Source of the DNA: Acinetobacter proteolyticus
Lineage (GTDB): Bacteria; Pseudomonadota; Gammaproteobacteria; Pseudomonadales; Moraxellaceae
NCBI RefSeq assembly: GCF_000367945.1
Contig: NZ_KB849179.1
Span: 3,453,470-3,517,469, forward strand
Reading direction: 5' to 3'
DNA: 64,000 nucleotides
How positions within the stretch are numbered: position 1 is the stretch's first letter; each line of letters starts with the position of its first letter. The notes below the pieces were generated by a model. That model was not told the origin of the DNA. It saw only the letters and a list, made by a program, of their open reading frames with translations, and did no database searches. Of this stretch, positions 1-9,255 are shown one piece after another. Both the position numbers and the translations under genes were made by a program.

Positions 1-105
1 AAAGAAACAGGATTGGTTCAGTGCCTACAAGAGAAAAATATTTTATATAGCACACAAGTTGCAGAATATCGCTTCTTATCTGACTTTGAGCCATCAGGTT
101 CATAA
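1..105 (+). CDS. pilX: 3' end of a minor pilin gene, probably pilX (partial)
   Basis: A reading frame is open from base 1 and stops with TAA at 103-105, giving 34 residues that end in AEYRFLSDFEPSGS. It stops 7-13 bases before the PilY1 start. In type IV pilus minor-pilin operons the gene directly upstream of pilY1 is normally pilX, and a tail resembling AEYRF fits a PilX C-terminus. The identity rests mainly on position, because only the tail is present. Confidence 0.55.
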   Translation, partial: KETGLVQCLQEKNILYSTQVAEYRFLSDFEPSGS

Positions 106-118
106 GGGAGAAATGATC

Positions 119-3100
119 ATGAAAAATAATAAGATGAAACAACAAAAACCAATCAATGTGACTATTAACAACACGAAATGGATTGTATTGATCAGCTCTG
201 CATTGTCGTGTTTCTTTGTTGTTTCACCCACTGTTCATGCAAGTGATGTTGAGATCTACCGACAAGGGAGTAGTGGGGGAAATAGCACGATTATGTTAAT
301 GGTAGATACCTCCCAAAGCATGGGATCTCCTGCATTGGACTTATTAAAAGACTATCCATTATGTATTAGCAGTAAAGTTTTTGCGGTTGTTGGGGCATTG
401 CCAGTTGTGGATGTTAAGTTGACACCACCAGCTGGAACAGAGGTCTATTGTGATGTGGTGTTTCCAAAAGCAGTTTTAGACTTATTAGGTACGGTCGACA
501 CCATCACAGGAACCCAAAAAAATAGTTTATTAGGTCTGCAAAGTTCATTAGATTATATGCGTGCCAGTTGTACGCCATTTTCTAAGCTTGAAGCAAGTGA
601 GCCTGTCCGAAGTAATAAAATCCTTTCCGTGAATATTAACTTAGGTGAAGGTTATCGTTGTTATAGTCGTCTATCCCGAATCAAAATGGCTGTACGTGAT
701 GTTTTAAATGGTAATGCAAAGAATGGGGTTACGGCATTATCTTCTAAAACAGCAATAGGTCTTTCGGTTGCTCCTGCTAAAAACGGTAGTGGTGTAAACC
801 AAAAAGCAGGAATGATTGTCGTGCCTGCACTAGAGCTAGGTTATAAAAAGGGCGATAAAGATGAAAGTGGTACAGTTGTAGCCGATGATAGTAACCAACG
901 AAAAGCACTTAAAGCCGCAATCGACGGTTTGGCACCAAGTTCTGATCCATTAGGAAATACGTTAGACAAAGTGGTGGGTATTCTTGGAAATGTACTTGAT
1001 GGACTTAATATTCTTGGTTTAGTGACAGATGTACTTGGGCTTATTGGTAGTCTTCCTGCAACACTTATTGCTTTATTAAATAATCCAGAATCACCGTTGG
1101 TCACAGCCTATGCCGAAACTGGAGCTTATTTACTTGGACATAATACCAGAGCAACAGGCGAGGTTCTGTCTGAGTTTGAAGTGCCTGTAGCTAAGCCAAG
1201 TGTTGCATATAAATGTTTAACTCGACAAGCAGATAATGATTGTACCTCATATGAAAAAAAGGGTGGTTGGTCACAAGATTTAAAAGAATATACCATTCCA
1301 ACGGGTTACATTCGTACGGAACAAGTAACACCAAGCAATGGGCTGCTAGGCGATTTGTTGGGAGCATTGCTTGGATGGTTGTCTGGCAATACCAATAAGA
1401 GCGTGGTTCGTTATTACTATGCTGCGGATGCGAGTTATTCAGGCTATAACTATCGTGTTACGACTATTCCAATGAAGGCAAATAGTGATGATTATGATAA
1501 TCCAGCTTCGATCAAACAAAAAATAAGTGGAGCGACAACGTCACAATGCCAAGCGCAAGGGATTTTCGTTTTAACAGGCAATGCACCAAAACTTGTGCCA
1601 GCTGATGCGTTGGGAGTACAGCGCATTATGCAAAAATCACTTGGAAAAACTGCAACAACCAATATCAATGATTTTTGTAAGGCAACTCCGCCAAGTGGTT
1701 GGGAGTTGGGTAGCTCTACAGCGACTTGGGCATGCTTAGCGAATTATTCCAAAGCATTATTGGATAGCAATGCTGCTTATCGAACGCAGGTTGAGATTAA
1801 AACAGGTGTAGCAGGTATTGGTAAGGAGTTTAATTATGTACGGCTTAATGGCGACACTGTCATTGGTGCAGGTACAGGTGGCAGTATTGTCAATACTTTG
1901 TTGAGCAGTGTAAAAAATTTATTAAATGCTGCATTGAGTCTCTTGAGTATTATTGCTGATCTAAGACCACTTTTAAATGTGGTTGATATCATTTTGCCGA
2001 CTCAGCCTACAACCGACGCAGAACTTGGAGATGTGAGGAATCTTGCATATTGGGGGAAAGAAGGTAAAGGTGGCTGGTATACAGAAGCAAGTACCGGGGG
2101 GATTGCACAGAGTATTGTCAATTTTAATCAGCATATTGTTGATGTGGAATCAGCACCATTTATGGGCTTACAAACCATACCAACTGATCCATTAACACCC
2201 TATCAATTGAGCAATGATGTATATAACAGTATGTTTGCACCAGCAGATCAACAAAATTGGTTTGGGAATCTTAAAAAATACTCCGTTACAGATATGACCA
2301 GTGGAAATAATGTTATCCGTATGGTGGATTGGAAAGACCAATGGAATAGTAATGAATTAGAAGACCAAAATAAAAATACTAAATTATTTACAGGGGGGGC
2401 ATTAGGTCAACTTAAGACCTTACGTCCAACAAAGGCGGATGCATCAGTGCGTAAACTATGGATTAATCGAAATTGTAAAACTGATGGGACTTTTGCTGAA
2501 AGTTCAAGCCTGAAAAAAGTAACAACTGATTATTTGGCTGATTCAAGTGAGGCGCGCTGTGCAATCAATGCTTCTGCCAAAGATAGCTATGGTGGTTATT
2601 TAATGAGTCTTTTGGGCTATCAGTTAGATAATCCCGAAAGTGCAACAGGAAATAGCCTTACGCAAAGCGAACCACTTTGGCAAGTGGGTATGTCACTGCA
2701 TTCTACGCCATTAAAACTGACTCAATATGCTAAGTTTGATACGAATAAAATTGATCGGGATGACTACATTGCTTTTGGTTCAACTCAAGGTTTATTACAT
2801 GTCGTGGATGCTGACGATGGCACAGAGAAATTTGCTTTTGTACCAAATGAAATGCTGGAAAATGCTGAGCAAAGAAAAGCATTTTTAAAAGACCGTAAAG
2901 GTTATTGGCCTGATATGCCGTATGGAATAGACGGTGCGTGGACCGCTTATACCGAATATGCCTATGGTATGGGTAGTGATGGCAAAGTTTATGCAACTGT
3001 TCAGCAAGCAAAGAATAAAGATATTGTCATCGCAACAGGAAAACAAACTTTATATGGTGGTTTGCGTATGGGAGGGCGTAGTTATTATGCACTTAACCTT

Positions 3101-4378
3101 GCAGATCTAGACAAGCCCGAAATCAAATTCCATATCGATCCAAATACAGGCAAAGTTTATTCAGCAGCAAATCCGGCAGGGCAAGCATTCTCAGCAATCG
3201 AGAATATGGGGCAAAGTTGGTCTAAACCTACAATTGCTTATGTCAATTGGAAAGGACAACGTAAACAAGTGATGTTTGTAGGAGGTGGCTATGATGCCTC
3301 AGGGACGGTTGCTTGTGCTGAGTCGGAAACAGGTGTGAGTTTATCTGCTTATAGTAACAAGGGGTATGAGTGCCCAACATATAACCAAACCAATAAAAAA
3401 GGTGCAGGAGTTTATATGTTTGATGCTGATAATGGTGATTTATTGTGGTGGGCAAGTTCAAGTGCAACAACTAAAAATGATACTGCAAAAGAGAATGCTT
3501 TAAATGTAACGAATATGGATTATAGCGTTGTCAGTCGTATCAGTGTCGCTGATCGTGATGGCAATGGTTTAGTTGATCATTTGTATTTTGGTGACTTAGG
3601 GGGGCAGGTTTGGCGAGTGGATATCAATGCCAATACAACAACAGGTGATTTTGCACAACGCGCGACACGTATCTTAAATTTACATGTCGCTGGCGGTCTT
3701 AGCCCACGATTCTTTGATGCACCAAACTTTACGGTCTATGGCTATGAGCAACCATTAGCTGTCATTAGCATTGCCTCAGGCAATCGTAGTTTACCAGCCA
3801 GTGATTCTAGCTCGGGGGCTATTTATAATTTGTTTGATCGCGATGTAATCAAAACTAATTTATATACTTTGGCAGCAGATAAATTGGAGACAAAAGATAT
3901 TGATTTAACCACAACAGGCAAAGCGCTACGTGGCATATTGGGTAAAGATGAAGCTAAAGATAAGAATATTGCAGAAGTAAAAGGATTGATGCCAAATGGT
4001 TGGGCTGTTTCTTTTTCCAATGCGAAAAAAGTTACAGATGAAATGGTTGTGATGAACAAGAATTTGTATGCCAGTGTTTATGATCGAGGCATAACACCAA
4101 CCTGCCCTGTTCAGGTTCGTGGGAAAACTGAGGTGTATCGTTATTGTTTACCATTTGGTGTGTGTGAGCAAACGCAGCTTTCGGAATCCGTTGGATTGGT
4201 GGGTAAATCTGGTGATGGCATTGTGGCACTCAGTGTTGGCGCAGGTTCTACAAGCAAAAACAATTTACAATCACGTGGGTTAATTTCGGGGAATAGTAGC
4301 AATACGTTGAGTGGTTTACCTGTCAATCAAATGCGTCGCCAATTGGTGCCACTGACTTGGTATGAACGTAATGAATAA
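119..4378 (+). CDS. pilY1: PilY1/ComC-type type IV pilus tip adhesin and biogenesis factor
   Basis: This 1,419-residue exported protein belongs to the PilY1 family (ComC in A. baylyi), which caps type IV pili and is needed for pilus extension, adhesion and natural transformation. A signal peptide ends near residue 41 (TVHA). A von Willebrand A-like MIDAS motif, DTSQS, lies at residues 63-67. The C-terminal third is the PilY1 beta-propeller, with an EF-hand-like calcium loop DRDGNGLVD at 1145-1153. ATG 119 was chosen because the AGGGAG at about 105-110 is well spaced from it. ATG 113 or an upstream start at 59 are alternatives. Its stop overlaps the next pilin gene by 17 bases, so the two are translationally coupled. 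Confidence 0.93.
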   Translation: MKNNKMKQQKPINVTINNTKWIVLISSALSCFFVVSPTVHASDVEIYRQGSSGGNSTIMLMVDTSQSMGSPALDLLKDYPLCISSKVFAVVGALPVVDVKLTPPAGTEVYCDVVFPKAVLDLLGTVDTITGTQKNSLLGLQSSLDYMRASCTPFSKLEASEPVRSNKILSVNINLGEGYRCYSRLSRIKMAVRDVLNGNAKNGVTALSSKTAIGLSVAPAKNGSGVNQKAGMIVVPALELGYKKGDKDESGTVVADDSNQRKALKAAIDGLAPSSDPLGNTLDKVVGILGNVLDGLNILGLVTDVLGLIGSLPATLIALLNNPESPLVTAYAETGAYLLGHNTRATGEVLSEFEVPVAKPSVAYKCLTRQADNDCTSYEKKGGWSQDLKEYTIPTGYIRTEQVTPSNGLLGDLLGALLGWLSGNTNKSVVRYYYAADASYSGYNYRVTTIPMKANSDDYDNPASIKQKISGATTSQCQAQGIFVLTGNAPKLVPADALGVQRIMQKSLGKTATTNINDFCKATPPSGWELGSSTATWACLANYSKALLDSNAAYRTQVEIKTGVAGIGKEFNYVRLNGDTVIGAGTGGSIVNTLLSSVKNLLNAALSLLSIIADLRPLLNVVDIILPTQPTTDAELGDVRNLAYWGKEGKGGWYTEASTGGIAQSIVNFNQHIVDVESAPFMGLQTIPTDPLTPYQLSNDVYNSMFAPADQQNWFGNLKKYSVTDMTSGNNVIRMVDWKDQWNSNELEDQNKNTKLFTGGALGQLKTLRPTKADASVRKLWINRNCKTDGTFAESSSLKKVTTDYLADSSEARCAINASAKDSYGGYLMSLLGYQLDNPESATGNSLTQSEPLWQVGMSLHSTPLKLTQYAKFDTNKIDRDDYIAFGSTQGLLHVVDADDGTEKFAFVPNEMLENAEQRKAFLKDRKGYWPDMPYGIDGAWTAYTEYAYGMGSDGKVYATVQQAKNKDIVIATGKQTLYGGLRMGGRSYYALNLADLDKPEIKFHIDPNTGKVYSAANPAGQAFSAIENMGQSWSKPTIAYVNWKGQRKQVMFVGGGYDASGTVACAESETGVSLSAYSNKGYECPTYNQTNKKGAGVYMFDADNGDLLWWASSSATTKNDTAKENALNVTNMDYSVVSRISVADRDGNGLVDHLYFGDLGGQVWRVDINANTTTGDFAQRATRILNLHVAGGLSPRFFDAPNFTVYGYEQPLAVISIASGNRSLPASDSSSGAIYNLFDRDVIKTNLYTLAADKLETKDIDLTTTGKALRGILGKDEAKDKNIAEVKGLMPNGWAVSFSNAKKVTDEMVVMNKNLYASVYDRGITPTCPVQVRGKTEVYRYCLPFGVCEQTQLSESVGLVGKSGDGIVALSVGAGSTSKNNLQSRGLISGNSSNTLSGLPVNQMRRQLVPLTWYERNE

Positions 4379-4943
4379 AAAGAAGTTAGGTCCGTGTATT
4401 GATTCAGATGAAGGGGAGGCTTTGCACGCTCGCCTCCTTAGGTGGAGTCGCGGGCCTACTGAGCAGGGAAACCATCGTCACAATTCAGGCTTTACCTTAA
4501 TTGAACTGATGATTACGGTGGCAATTATTGCAATTATTGCAGCAATTGCTGTTCCCAGTTATGACACCTATATCCGCCGTGCAGATTTATCTACGGCGCA
4601 ACAAGAAATGCTCAAAGTTGCCGAGCTATTGGAAAAACATCGAGCACGTAACTTTAGTTATGATGGTTTTGCCCTGAAAGGTACTGCGAGTAATCAAGGT
4701 GCCTATTATACCATTCCGAGTGCAACCAATAGCAGCTTGTTGCTCCCTTTAAATTCAAGTATTGGCAATCAGAAGTTTACGCTCACATTAACTGTGAATG
4801 CTCAGACATGGTCTTTAAAAGCTGTGAGTCAAAGCCCGAGGAATTATTCCTTACTGATGACCAGTGCGGGTTTTAAATGTAAGACCAAAACAGCAGCTAA
4901 TATTACGGCATCAAGTTGTGGTAATGCTGCTGAGGACTGGTAA
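4362..4943 (+). CDS. Type IV pilin-like protein (PilE/ComF type) with unusually long leader
   Basis: This 193-residue prepilin has the class III signal G|FTLIELM followed by a hydrophobic helix and Glu at position 5 of the mature protein, so it should be cleaved by PilD and built into the pilus or a pseudopilus. The mature part, about 150 residues, is normal for a minor pilin. The leader is not: 43 residues precede the cleavage point (40 if ATG 4371 is used), where 5-15 is usual. Most of it (about 4384-4482) reads as charged, GC-richer sequence with a GGAGGC/GCCTCC inverted repeat at 4415-4420/4432-4437. TTG 4422 after an AAGGGGAGG stretch would shorten the leader to 23. In A. baylyi two pilin genes (comE, comF) follow comC; here there is only one. 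Confidence 0.85.
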   Translation: MNVMNKKKLGPCIDSDEGEALHARLLRWSRGPTEQGNHRHNSGFTLIELMITVAIIAIIAAIAVPSYDTYIRRADLSTAQQEMLKVAELLEKHRARNFSYDGFALKGTASNQGAYYTIPSATNSSLLLPLNSSIGNQKFTLTLTVNAQTWSLKAVSQSPRNYSLLMTSAGFKCKTKTAANITASSCGNAAEDW

Positions 4944-5020
4944 GACTGCAGATTTTATAAATTAAATTCAGATCTGTGGATAAGCTGAAATTTAATCTTT
5001 CTTTCAAGGCAAATATAACG

Positions 5021-5026
5021 TAGAAT
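5021..5026 (+). promoter_or_regulatory. Candidate -10 box for the rpsP operon
   Basis: TAGAAT is followed by a GC-leaning discriminator (ATCGCCC), as at growth-rate-controlled ribosomal promoters. The -35 region 17 bases upstream is poor (TTTCTT), so this is a tentative call. Confidence 0.35.
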
Positions 5027-5106
5027 ATCGCCCTCTATGAAAGGGGTTTGAAGTGTTGCCGATGGTCGGCGCAGGGATAATCCGTAAAAATTATAAGGTT
5101 GTTCTC

Positions 5107-5364
5107 ATGGTTGTTATTCGTTTAGCGCGCGGTGGTGCAAAAAAACGTCCATTCTATCAAATCATTGTAACTGATAGCCGCAATGCACGTGATGGTCGTT
5201 TCATCGAGCGTATTGGTTTCTTTAACCCAACTGCACAAGGTAAAGCTGAAAAAATTCGTTTAGATGCTGACCGTTTTGCTCACTGGGTTGCTCAAGGCGC
5301 TCAACCTTCAGATCGCGTTGCTTCTTTAGCTGCTCAAGCTAAAAAAGCTGCAACTACTGCATAA
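5107..5364 (+). CDS. rpsP: 30S ribosomal protein S16
   Basis: The 85-residue product starts MVVIRLARGGAKKRPFYQIIVTD, the hallmark of bS16, a small-subunit assembly protein. The frame is open further upstream (to 5053), but ATG 5107 gives the universal N-terminus and has AAGG 8 bases before it. It is the first gene of the rpsP-rimM-trmD-rplS operon, with rimM beginning 16 bases downstream. The length is typical. Confidence 0.97.
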   Translation: MVVIRLARGGAKKRPFYQIIVTDSRNARDGRFIERIGFFNPTAQGKAEKIRLDADRFAHWVAQGAQPSDRVASLAAQAKKAATTA

Positions 5365-5380
5365 TAGTAGTAGGTAGCCC

Positions 5381-5929
5381 ATGACATCAGTACAGAATGT
5401 GCCAGAAGATCGTATTCAGATTGGACAGTTGCGTTCAGCTTATGGATTGAATGGGTGGCTCTGGGTGTATTCAAATACTGAACCCATGAGCAATATGTTT
5501 GACTACCTTCCTTGGTACATCGAGACCAAGGCAGGTTGGCAAACCATAGATGTAAAACGTTGGAAACCACATGGCAAAGGCTTGGTTGTTGCATTAAAGG
5601 ACGTGAATGATCGTACGGGTGCGGAAAATCTGGTTGGCGCGAATATTTGGATTGCCAAATCCCAGCTTCCTAAAGCAGATGTAGACGAGTACTACTGGTC
5701 TGATCTTAAAGGTCTAACGGTGTTAGGTCTTGATGATGAAGAGCAAGAAGTTAATCTTGGTCAAATCTACGAACTGTTTGAAACAGGTGCCAATGATGTC
5801 ATGGTCGTCAAAGCGACCCCTGATAGCATTGATGCTGAAGAGCGAATGATTCCTTGGCATAAAGATGTGGTGCAACGCGTTGATCTTGAAGCTGGTCGTA
5901 TTTACGTCAATTGGGGCGTAGACTACTAA
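5381..5929 (+). CDS. rimM: Ribosome maturation factor RimM
   Basis: This 182-residue protein has an N-terminal RimM barrel (GQLRSAYGLNGWLWVYS, about 16-32) and a C-terminal PRC-barrel (DEYYWSDLKGLTV onward, about 103-180). RimM binds S19 and helps 30S head maturation and 16S processing. It lies between rpsP and trmD in the standard operon. Confidence 0.96.
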   Translation: MTSVQNVPEDRIQIGQLRSAYGLNGWLWVYSNTEPMSNMFDYLPWYIETKAGWQTIDVKRWKPHGKGLVVALKDVNDRTGAENLVGANIWIAKSQLPKADVDEYYWSDLKGLTVLGLDDEEQEVNLGQIYELFETGANDVMVVKATPDSIDAEERMIPWHKDVVQRVDLEAGRIYVNWGVDY

Positions 5930-5974
5930 TCCTTTCGAGGAAGGTAGCGCAGCAGGAAAATAGAGGAGTCTGCG

Positions 5975-6715
5975 GTGTTTTTTGCAGTCATCACATTATT
6001 TCCTGAAATGTTTGAAGCGATTACAGCGTACGGGATTAGCGGACGTGCAGCAAAGCGTGACATCGTGCAAGTGACTTGCATTAACCCACGAGATTTTGCT
6101 GAGGGTAACTACAAACGAGTGGATGAACGTCCTTTCGGTGGTGGTCCGGGTATGGTGATGATGGCCGAGCCATTGGCAAAAGCAATTAACCATGCCAAAC
6201 AACTTGCAACACAAGCAGGCTGTGTTCATGCCCCAGTGGTGTATATGTCACCGCAAGGCAAAACCTTAAATGAACAGGCAGTACAACAATTCGTTGATTA
6301 CGATGGTTTGATTGTATTGTGTGGACGTTATGAAGGGGTCGATGAGCGTTTAATCCAGCATTATGTTGATCAAGAGTGGTCAATTGGGGATTACGTCTTA
6401 TCGGGTGGTGAACTACCAGCGATGGTGTTGCTTGATAGTATTATTCGTCGATTGCCCAATGTCATGTCTGACGAGCAATCTGCGATACAAGATTCTTTTG
6501 TGGATGGTTTACTGGATTGTCCACAATATACCAAGCCTGACCATTTTGAAGGGCTGGATGTGCCTGAGGTACTTAAATCAGGACATCATGCCAATATTGA
6601 GAAATGGCGTTTTTTGCAGCGTTATCAACGAACTTTAGATCGCCGACCAGAATTGGTGGAAAAAGTAGCGTTGAGCAGACAGCAAATGAAATGGTTAAAA
6701 AATTCCAAAGGTTAA
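5975..6715 (+). CDS. trmD: tRNA (guanine-37-N1)-methyltransferase
   Basis: A 246-residue SPOUT-class enzyme that methylates G37 next to the anticodon and prevents +1 frameshifting. The trefoil-knot SAM site is visible as VLCGRYEGVDERL and SIGDYVLSGGELPA (about 111-146), and the FGGGPGMVM loop is near 53-61. It starts at GTG 5975 with GAGG at 5963-5966, giving the expected MFFAVITLFPEMF N-terminus. It is followed by an unusually long, structured gap before rplS. Confidence 0.97.
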   Translation: MFFAVITLFPEMFEAITAYGISGRAAKRDIVQVTCINPRDFAEGNYKRVDERPFGGGPGMVMMAEPLAKAINHAKQLATQAGCVHAPVVYMSPQGKTLNEQAVQQFVDYDGLIVLCGRYEGVDERLIQHYVDQEWSIGDYVLSGGELPAMVLLDSIIRRLPNVMSDEQSAIQDSFVDGLLDCPQYTKPDHFEGLDVPEVLKSGHHANIEKWRFLQRYQRTLDRRPELVEKVALSRQQMKWLKNSKG

Positions 6716-6740
6716 ACTGGTATCAGTTTGTCTTTGTACC

Positions 6741-6888
6741 CGACGAGAAGCTTTGCTTCGAGTTCTACTTAAACTTAGTTTAAGTTAAAAATAGGCTCTT
6801 TAAGACGTTGGTCTTAAGGGGAAAGTTAAACGGGAGATATGCGCTTTAGCCTCTATTCCCAGCGGTGTCAGAGACCTCTTCTCTCCCG
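6741..6888 (+). promoter_or_regulatory. Structured RNA leader between trmD and rplS
   Basis: Four consecutive inverted repeats fill this gap: GAAGC/GCTTC (6747-6751/6755-6759); ACTTAAAC-TTA-GTTTAAGT (6767-6785); CTTTAAGAC-GTTG-GTCTTAAGG (6798-6819, two wobble-tolerant ends); and an outer CGGGAGA/TCTCCCG stem (6831-6837/6882-6888) enclosing 44 bases. None is followed by a T tract, so they are not ordinary terminators. The last stem ends 20 bases before the rplS start. A ribosomal-protein autoregulatory leader or an RNA-processing signal is an inference. Confidence 0.55.
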
Positions 6889-6908
6889 CACATATTGGAG
6901 ATTCCACA

Positions 6909-7280
6909 ATGAGTGGTAAACATCCTTTAGTTCAAGCTGTTGAAAATGCACAGTTAAAATCAGACATCCCTGCTTTTGCACCGGGCGATACAGTTATCGT
7001 TCAAGTTAAAGTAAAAGAGGGTGACCGTGAGCGTCTTCAAGCATTTGAAGGTGTTGTAATCGCGAAGAAAAACCGTGGTTTAAACTCTGCTTTCACAGTT
7101 CGTAAAATCTCTAGCGGTGTTGGTGTTGAGCGTGTTTTCCAAACTCACTCTCCAATCGTTGCTAAAATCGAAGTGAAACGTCGTGGTGACGTTCGTCGTG
7201 CTAAACTTTACTACCTACGCGAGTTGTCTGGTAAAGCTGCACGTATTCGTGAAAAGTTACCAGCTCGTAAACAAGGTTAA
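6909..7280 (+). CDS. rplS: 50S ribosomal protein L19
   Basis: This 123-residue bL19 protein carries the family core FAPGDTVIVQVKVKEGDRERLQAFEGVVI and the basic KVEVKRRG-like region (here KIEVKRRGDVRRAKLYYLREL). L19 sits at the subunit interface. GGAG at 6897-6900 provides the ribosome site. It is the last gene of the rpsP operon, followed by a strong terminator. Confidence 0.97.
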   Translation: MSGKHPLVQAVENAQLKSDIPAFAPGDTVIVQVKVKEGDRERLQAFEGVVIAKKNRGLNSAFTVRKISSGVGVERVFQTHSPIVAKIEVKRRGDVRRAKLYYLRELSGKAARIREKLPARKQG

Positions 7281-7303
7281 TTTTAACTTTGTTGTAAAGC
7301 AAG

Positions 7304-7329
7304 AAAATGCGCCTTTGGCGCATTTTTTT
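7304..7329 (+). terminator. Rho-independent terminator of the rpsP-rplS operon
   Basis: AAAATGCGCC-TTT-GGCGCATTTT forms a 10-bp stem with a 3-base loop and runs straight into a seven-T tract, 24 bases after the rplS stop. Confidence 0.9.
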
Positions 7330-7417
7330 ATGTCTGTTTGTGGCTAAAAGCCAATCCTTTTTTAAATCCTAGGCCGAGTTTTGCTAAAATAGGTCTTTAT
7401 GCTTTGATTTTTCTTTT

Positions 7418-8311
7418 ATGAAAAAAAGTTCTTATCGTCATTTAAGCGGTGTTTTCCTATTAAATAAACCTTTAGGTTTAAGCTCTAACTCAGCATTGCA
7501 AAAGGTGCGTCGTCTTTTTAATGCACAAAAAGCAGGGCATACCGGTGCGCTCGATCCATTAGCGACAGGTTTATTGCCGATCTGTTTAGGCGAAGCGACC
7601 AAGTTTTCGCATTATTTACTCGATTCGACCAAACGTTATCAAACCACGGTCAAGTTAGGACAAACCACGGCGACCGGTGATGTTGAAGGTGAAATTCTCC
7701 AGCAGAGAGAAGTACCAACTTTAACGGCTGAAGGTATTGAACAGGTGTTGGCGCAATTCAGAGGCGATATTCAGCAAGTGCCACCGATGTATTCAGCCTT
7801 GAAGCGTGAAGGTCGTCCACTCTATGAATTAGCACGTAAAGGGATCGAAATTGAGCGTGAAGCGCGCCCAGTCACCATCTATGAATTAACACTGATTAGT
7901 TTTACTGAAGATAGCTTAACGCTGGATGTGACCTGTTCAAAGGGTACATATATCCGTGTCTTAGGTGAAGATATTGGTGAGGTTTTGGGCTGTGGTGGCC
8001 ATTTAACCCAATTGCATCGTACTCAAACAGGCCATTTTGAGATTAATCCAAGTTATACCATTGAATATCTCGAAAGCCTTTCTTTGGAAGAACGGGATGC
8101 ATTATTACTGTCAGTCTATGCACCTGTTGAGCATTTTCCTCGGGTGCAATTGCCTGAAGGCCGTGAAAAGTATTTTGGTAACGGTCAGGAAAGTAACATT
8201 GATCATGAAGCCGCAGCTGAAGTGTTGGTTTTTGATGGTGAACGTTGCCTAGGCTTGGCTGAAATCACCGATAAAAAACGTCTAGTACCAAAACGCTTGT
8301 TAAATTTATAA
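7418..8311 (+). CDS. truB: tRNA pseudouridine-55 synthase
   Basis: A 297-residue TruB that makes pseudouridine 55 in the T-loop of tRNAs. The catalytic motif HTGALDPLATGLLPICLGEATK contains Asp46. The KPLGLSSN segment and the RGDIQQVPPMYSALK box also match TruB. It is usually encoded near infB/rbfA; here it follows rplS as a separate unit and is 11 bases upstream of the TauE-like gene. Confidence 0.96.
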   Translation: MKKSSYRHLSGVFLLNKPLGLSSNSALQKVRRLFNAQKAGHTGALDPLATGLLPICLGEATKFSHYLLDSTKRYQTTVKLGQTTATGDVEGEILQQREVPTLTAEGIEQVLAQFRGDIQQVPPMYSALKREGRPLYELARKGIEIEREARPVTIYELTLISFTEDSLTLDVTCSKGTYIRVLGEDIGEVLGCGGHLTQLHRTQTGHFEINPSYTIEYLESLSLEERDALLLSVYAPVEHFPRVQLPEGREKYFGNGQESNIDHEAAAEVLVFDGERCLGLAEITDKKRLVPKRLLNL

Positions 8312-8322
8312 GAGTATCGTCA

Positions 8323-9096
8323 ATGGAATGGGAACTGATTCTAACCTTAGTGTTCTTTGCTTTTTGTGCAGGAACCATTGATGCTGCCGTAGGTGGCGGC
8401 GGTTTGATTCAGATTCCTGCCCTGATGGGGGCTTTACCACAAACCGCACCTGCCACCTTATTTGGCACCAATAAACTGGCCTCGATTTGTGGCACAGGGT
8501 CGGCGGCTTTTTCATTTGTACGCCGTGTAAAATTGCAATGGTCGTTGCTCGGTGTGATTGCATTATTCGCCTTTATCAGCTCATTTATTGGGGCGGCGTG
8601 TGTATCGTTAGTACCCACACATATTTTAAGACCAATTGTTTTGGTCATGTTGATCGTGATTGCGATTTATACCTTTATGAAGAAGCAATTTGGGCAAGTG
8701 CATGTCGATCAACAAATCACGCCTAAGTTATTGGTACTGGCTGCAATTGGCAGTTTAGCGATTGGTTTCTATGATGGTATTTTTGGCCCAGGTACGGGCA
8801 GTTTCTTTATTTTCTTTTTTATTCGTTTTTTGCAAGTCGACTTTCTACATGCTTCGGCATTATCTAAAATCGGCAACTTCATGACTAATCTGGCAGCACT
8901 GAGTTTCTTTATTCCGACAGGACATGTGTTGTTTGCATTGGGGCTGATGATGGCGGTTGCCAATATTGCAGGCTCGTTATTGGGTGTACGTTTGGCTCTA
9001 AAATACGGCAGTGGCTTTATCCGTATTTTATTCTTGATTTTAGTGAGTATTTTAATCTGTCGCTTGGGTTATCAGATTTTGAGTGGAACATCGTAA
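8323..9096 (+). CDS. TauE/SafE (TSUP) family permease
   Basis: This 257-residue membrane protein has about eight hydrophobic segments in two repeated halves. Each half carries the family signature: GTIDAAVGGGGLIQIP near the N-terminus and GFYDGIFGPGTGSFF near residue 148. Members export sulfite, sulfonates or other small organic anions; the substrate here cannot be read from sequence. It starts 11 bases after truB and is probably cotranscribed with it, but it is the gene preceding the malonate operon, so a role with organic acids is possible. Confidence 0.85.
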   Translation: MEWELILTLVFFAFCAGTIDAAVGGGGLIQIPALMGALPQTAPATLFGTNKLASICGTGSAAFSFVRRVKLQWSLLGVIALFAFISSFIGAACVSLVPTHILRPIVLVMLIVIAIYTFMKKQFGQVHVDQQITPKLLVLAAIGSLAIGFYDGIFGPGTGSFFIFFFIRFLQVDFLHASALSKIGNFMTNLAALSFFIPTGHVLFALGLMMAVANIAGSLLGVRLALKYGSGFIRILFLILVSILICRLGYQILSGTS

Positions 9097-9114
9097 ATAT
9101 TTTAATAAATAAGG

Positions 9115-9134
9115 GGTGATATCCTGCGATCACC
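9115..9134 (+). terminator. Weak hairpin after the TauE-like gene
   Basis: GGTGAT (9115-9120) and ATCACC (9129-9134) form a 6-bp stem with an 8-base loop 18 bases after the stop. No T tract follows, so terminator function is uncertain. Confidence 0.3.
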
Positions 9135-9255
9135 GCTATTACTGAATAAACCATTAACTTCAGGTTAATAATCAGCACTGTAGGTTGATTGATCAAAATT
9201 CCATAAAGCGCTTTTATAGATTCAGAATAAAACTGTGATCTATAGGTAAGCACAC

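Noticed and set aside
2730..3470. Minus-strand ORFs within pilY1
   Set aside because: These are shadow frames of the PilY1 gene with His/Gln-rich nonsense composition.
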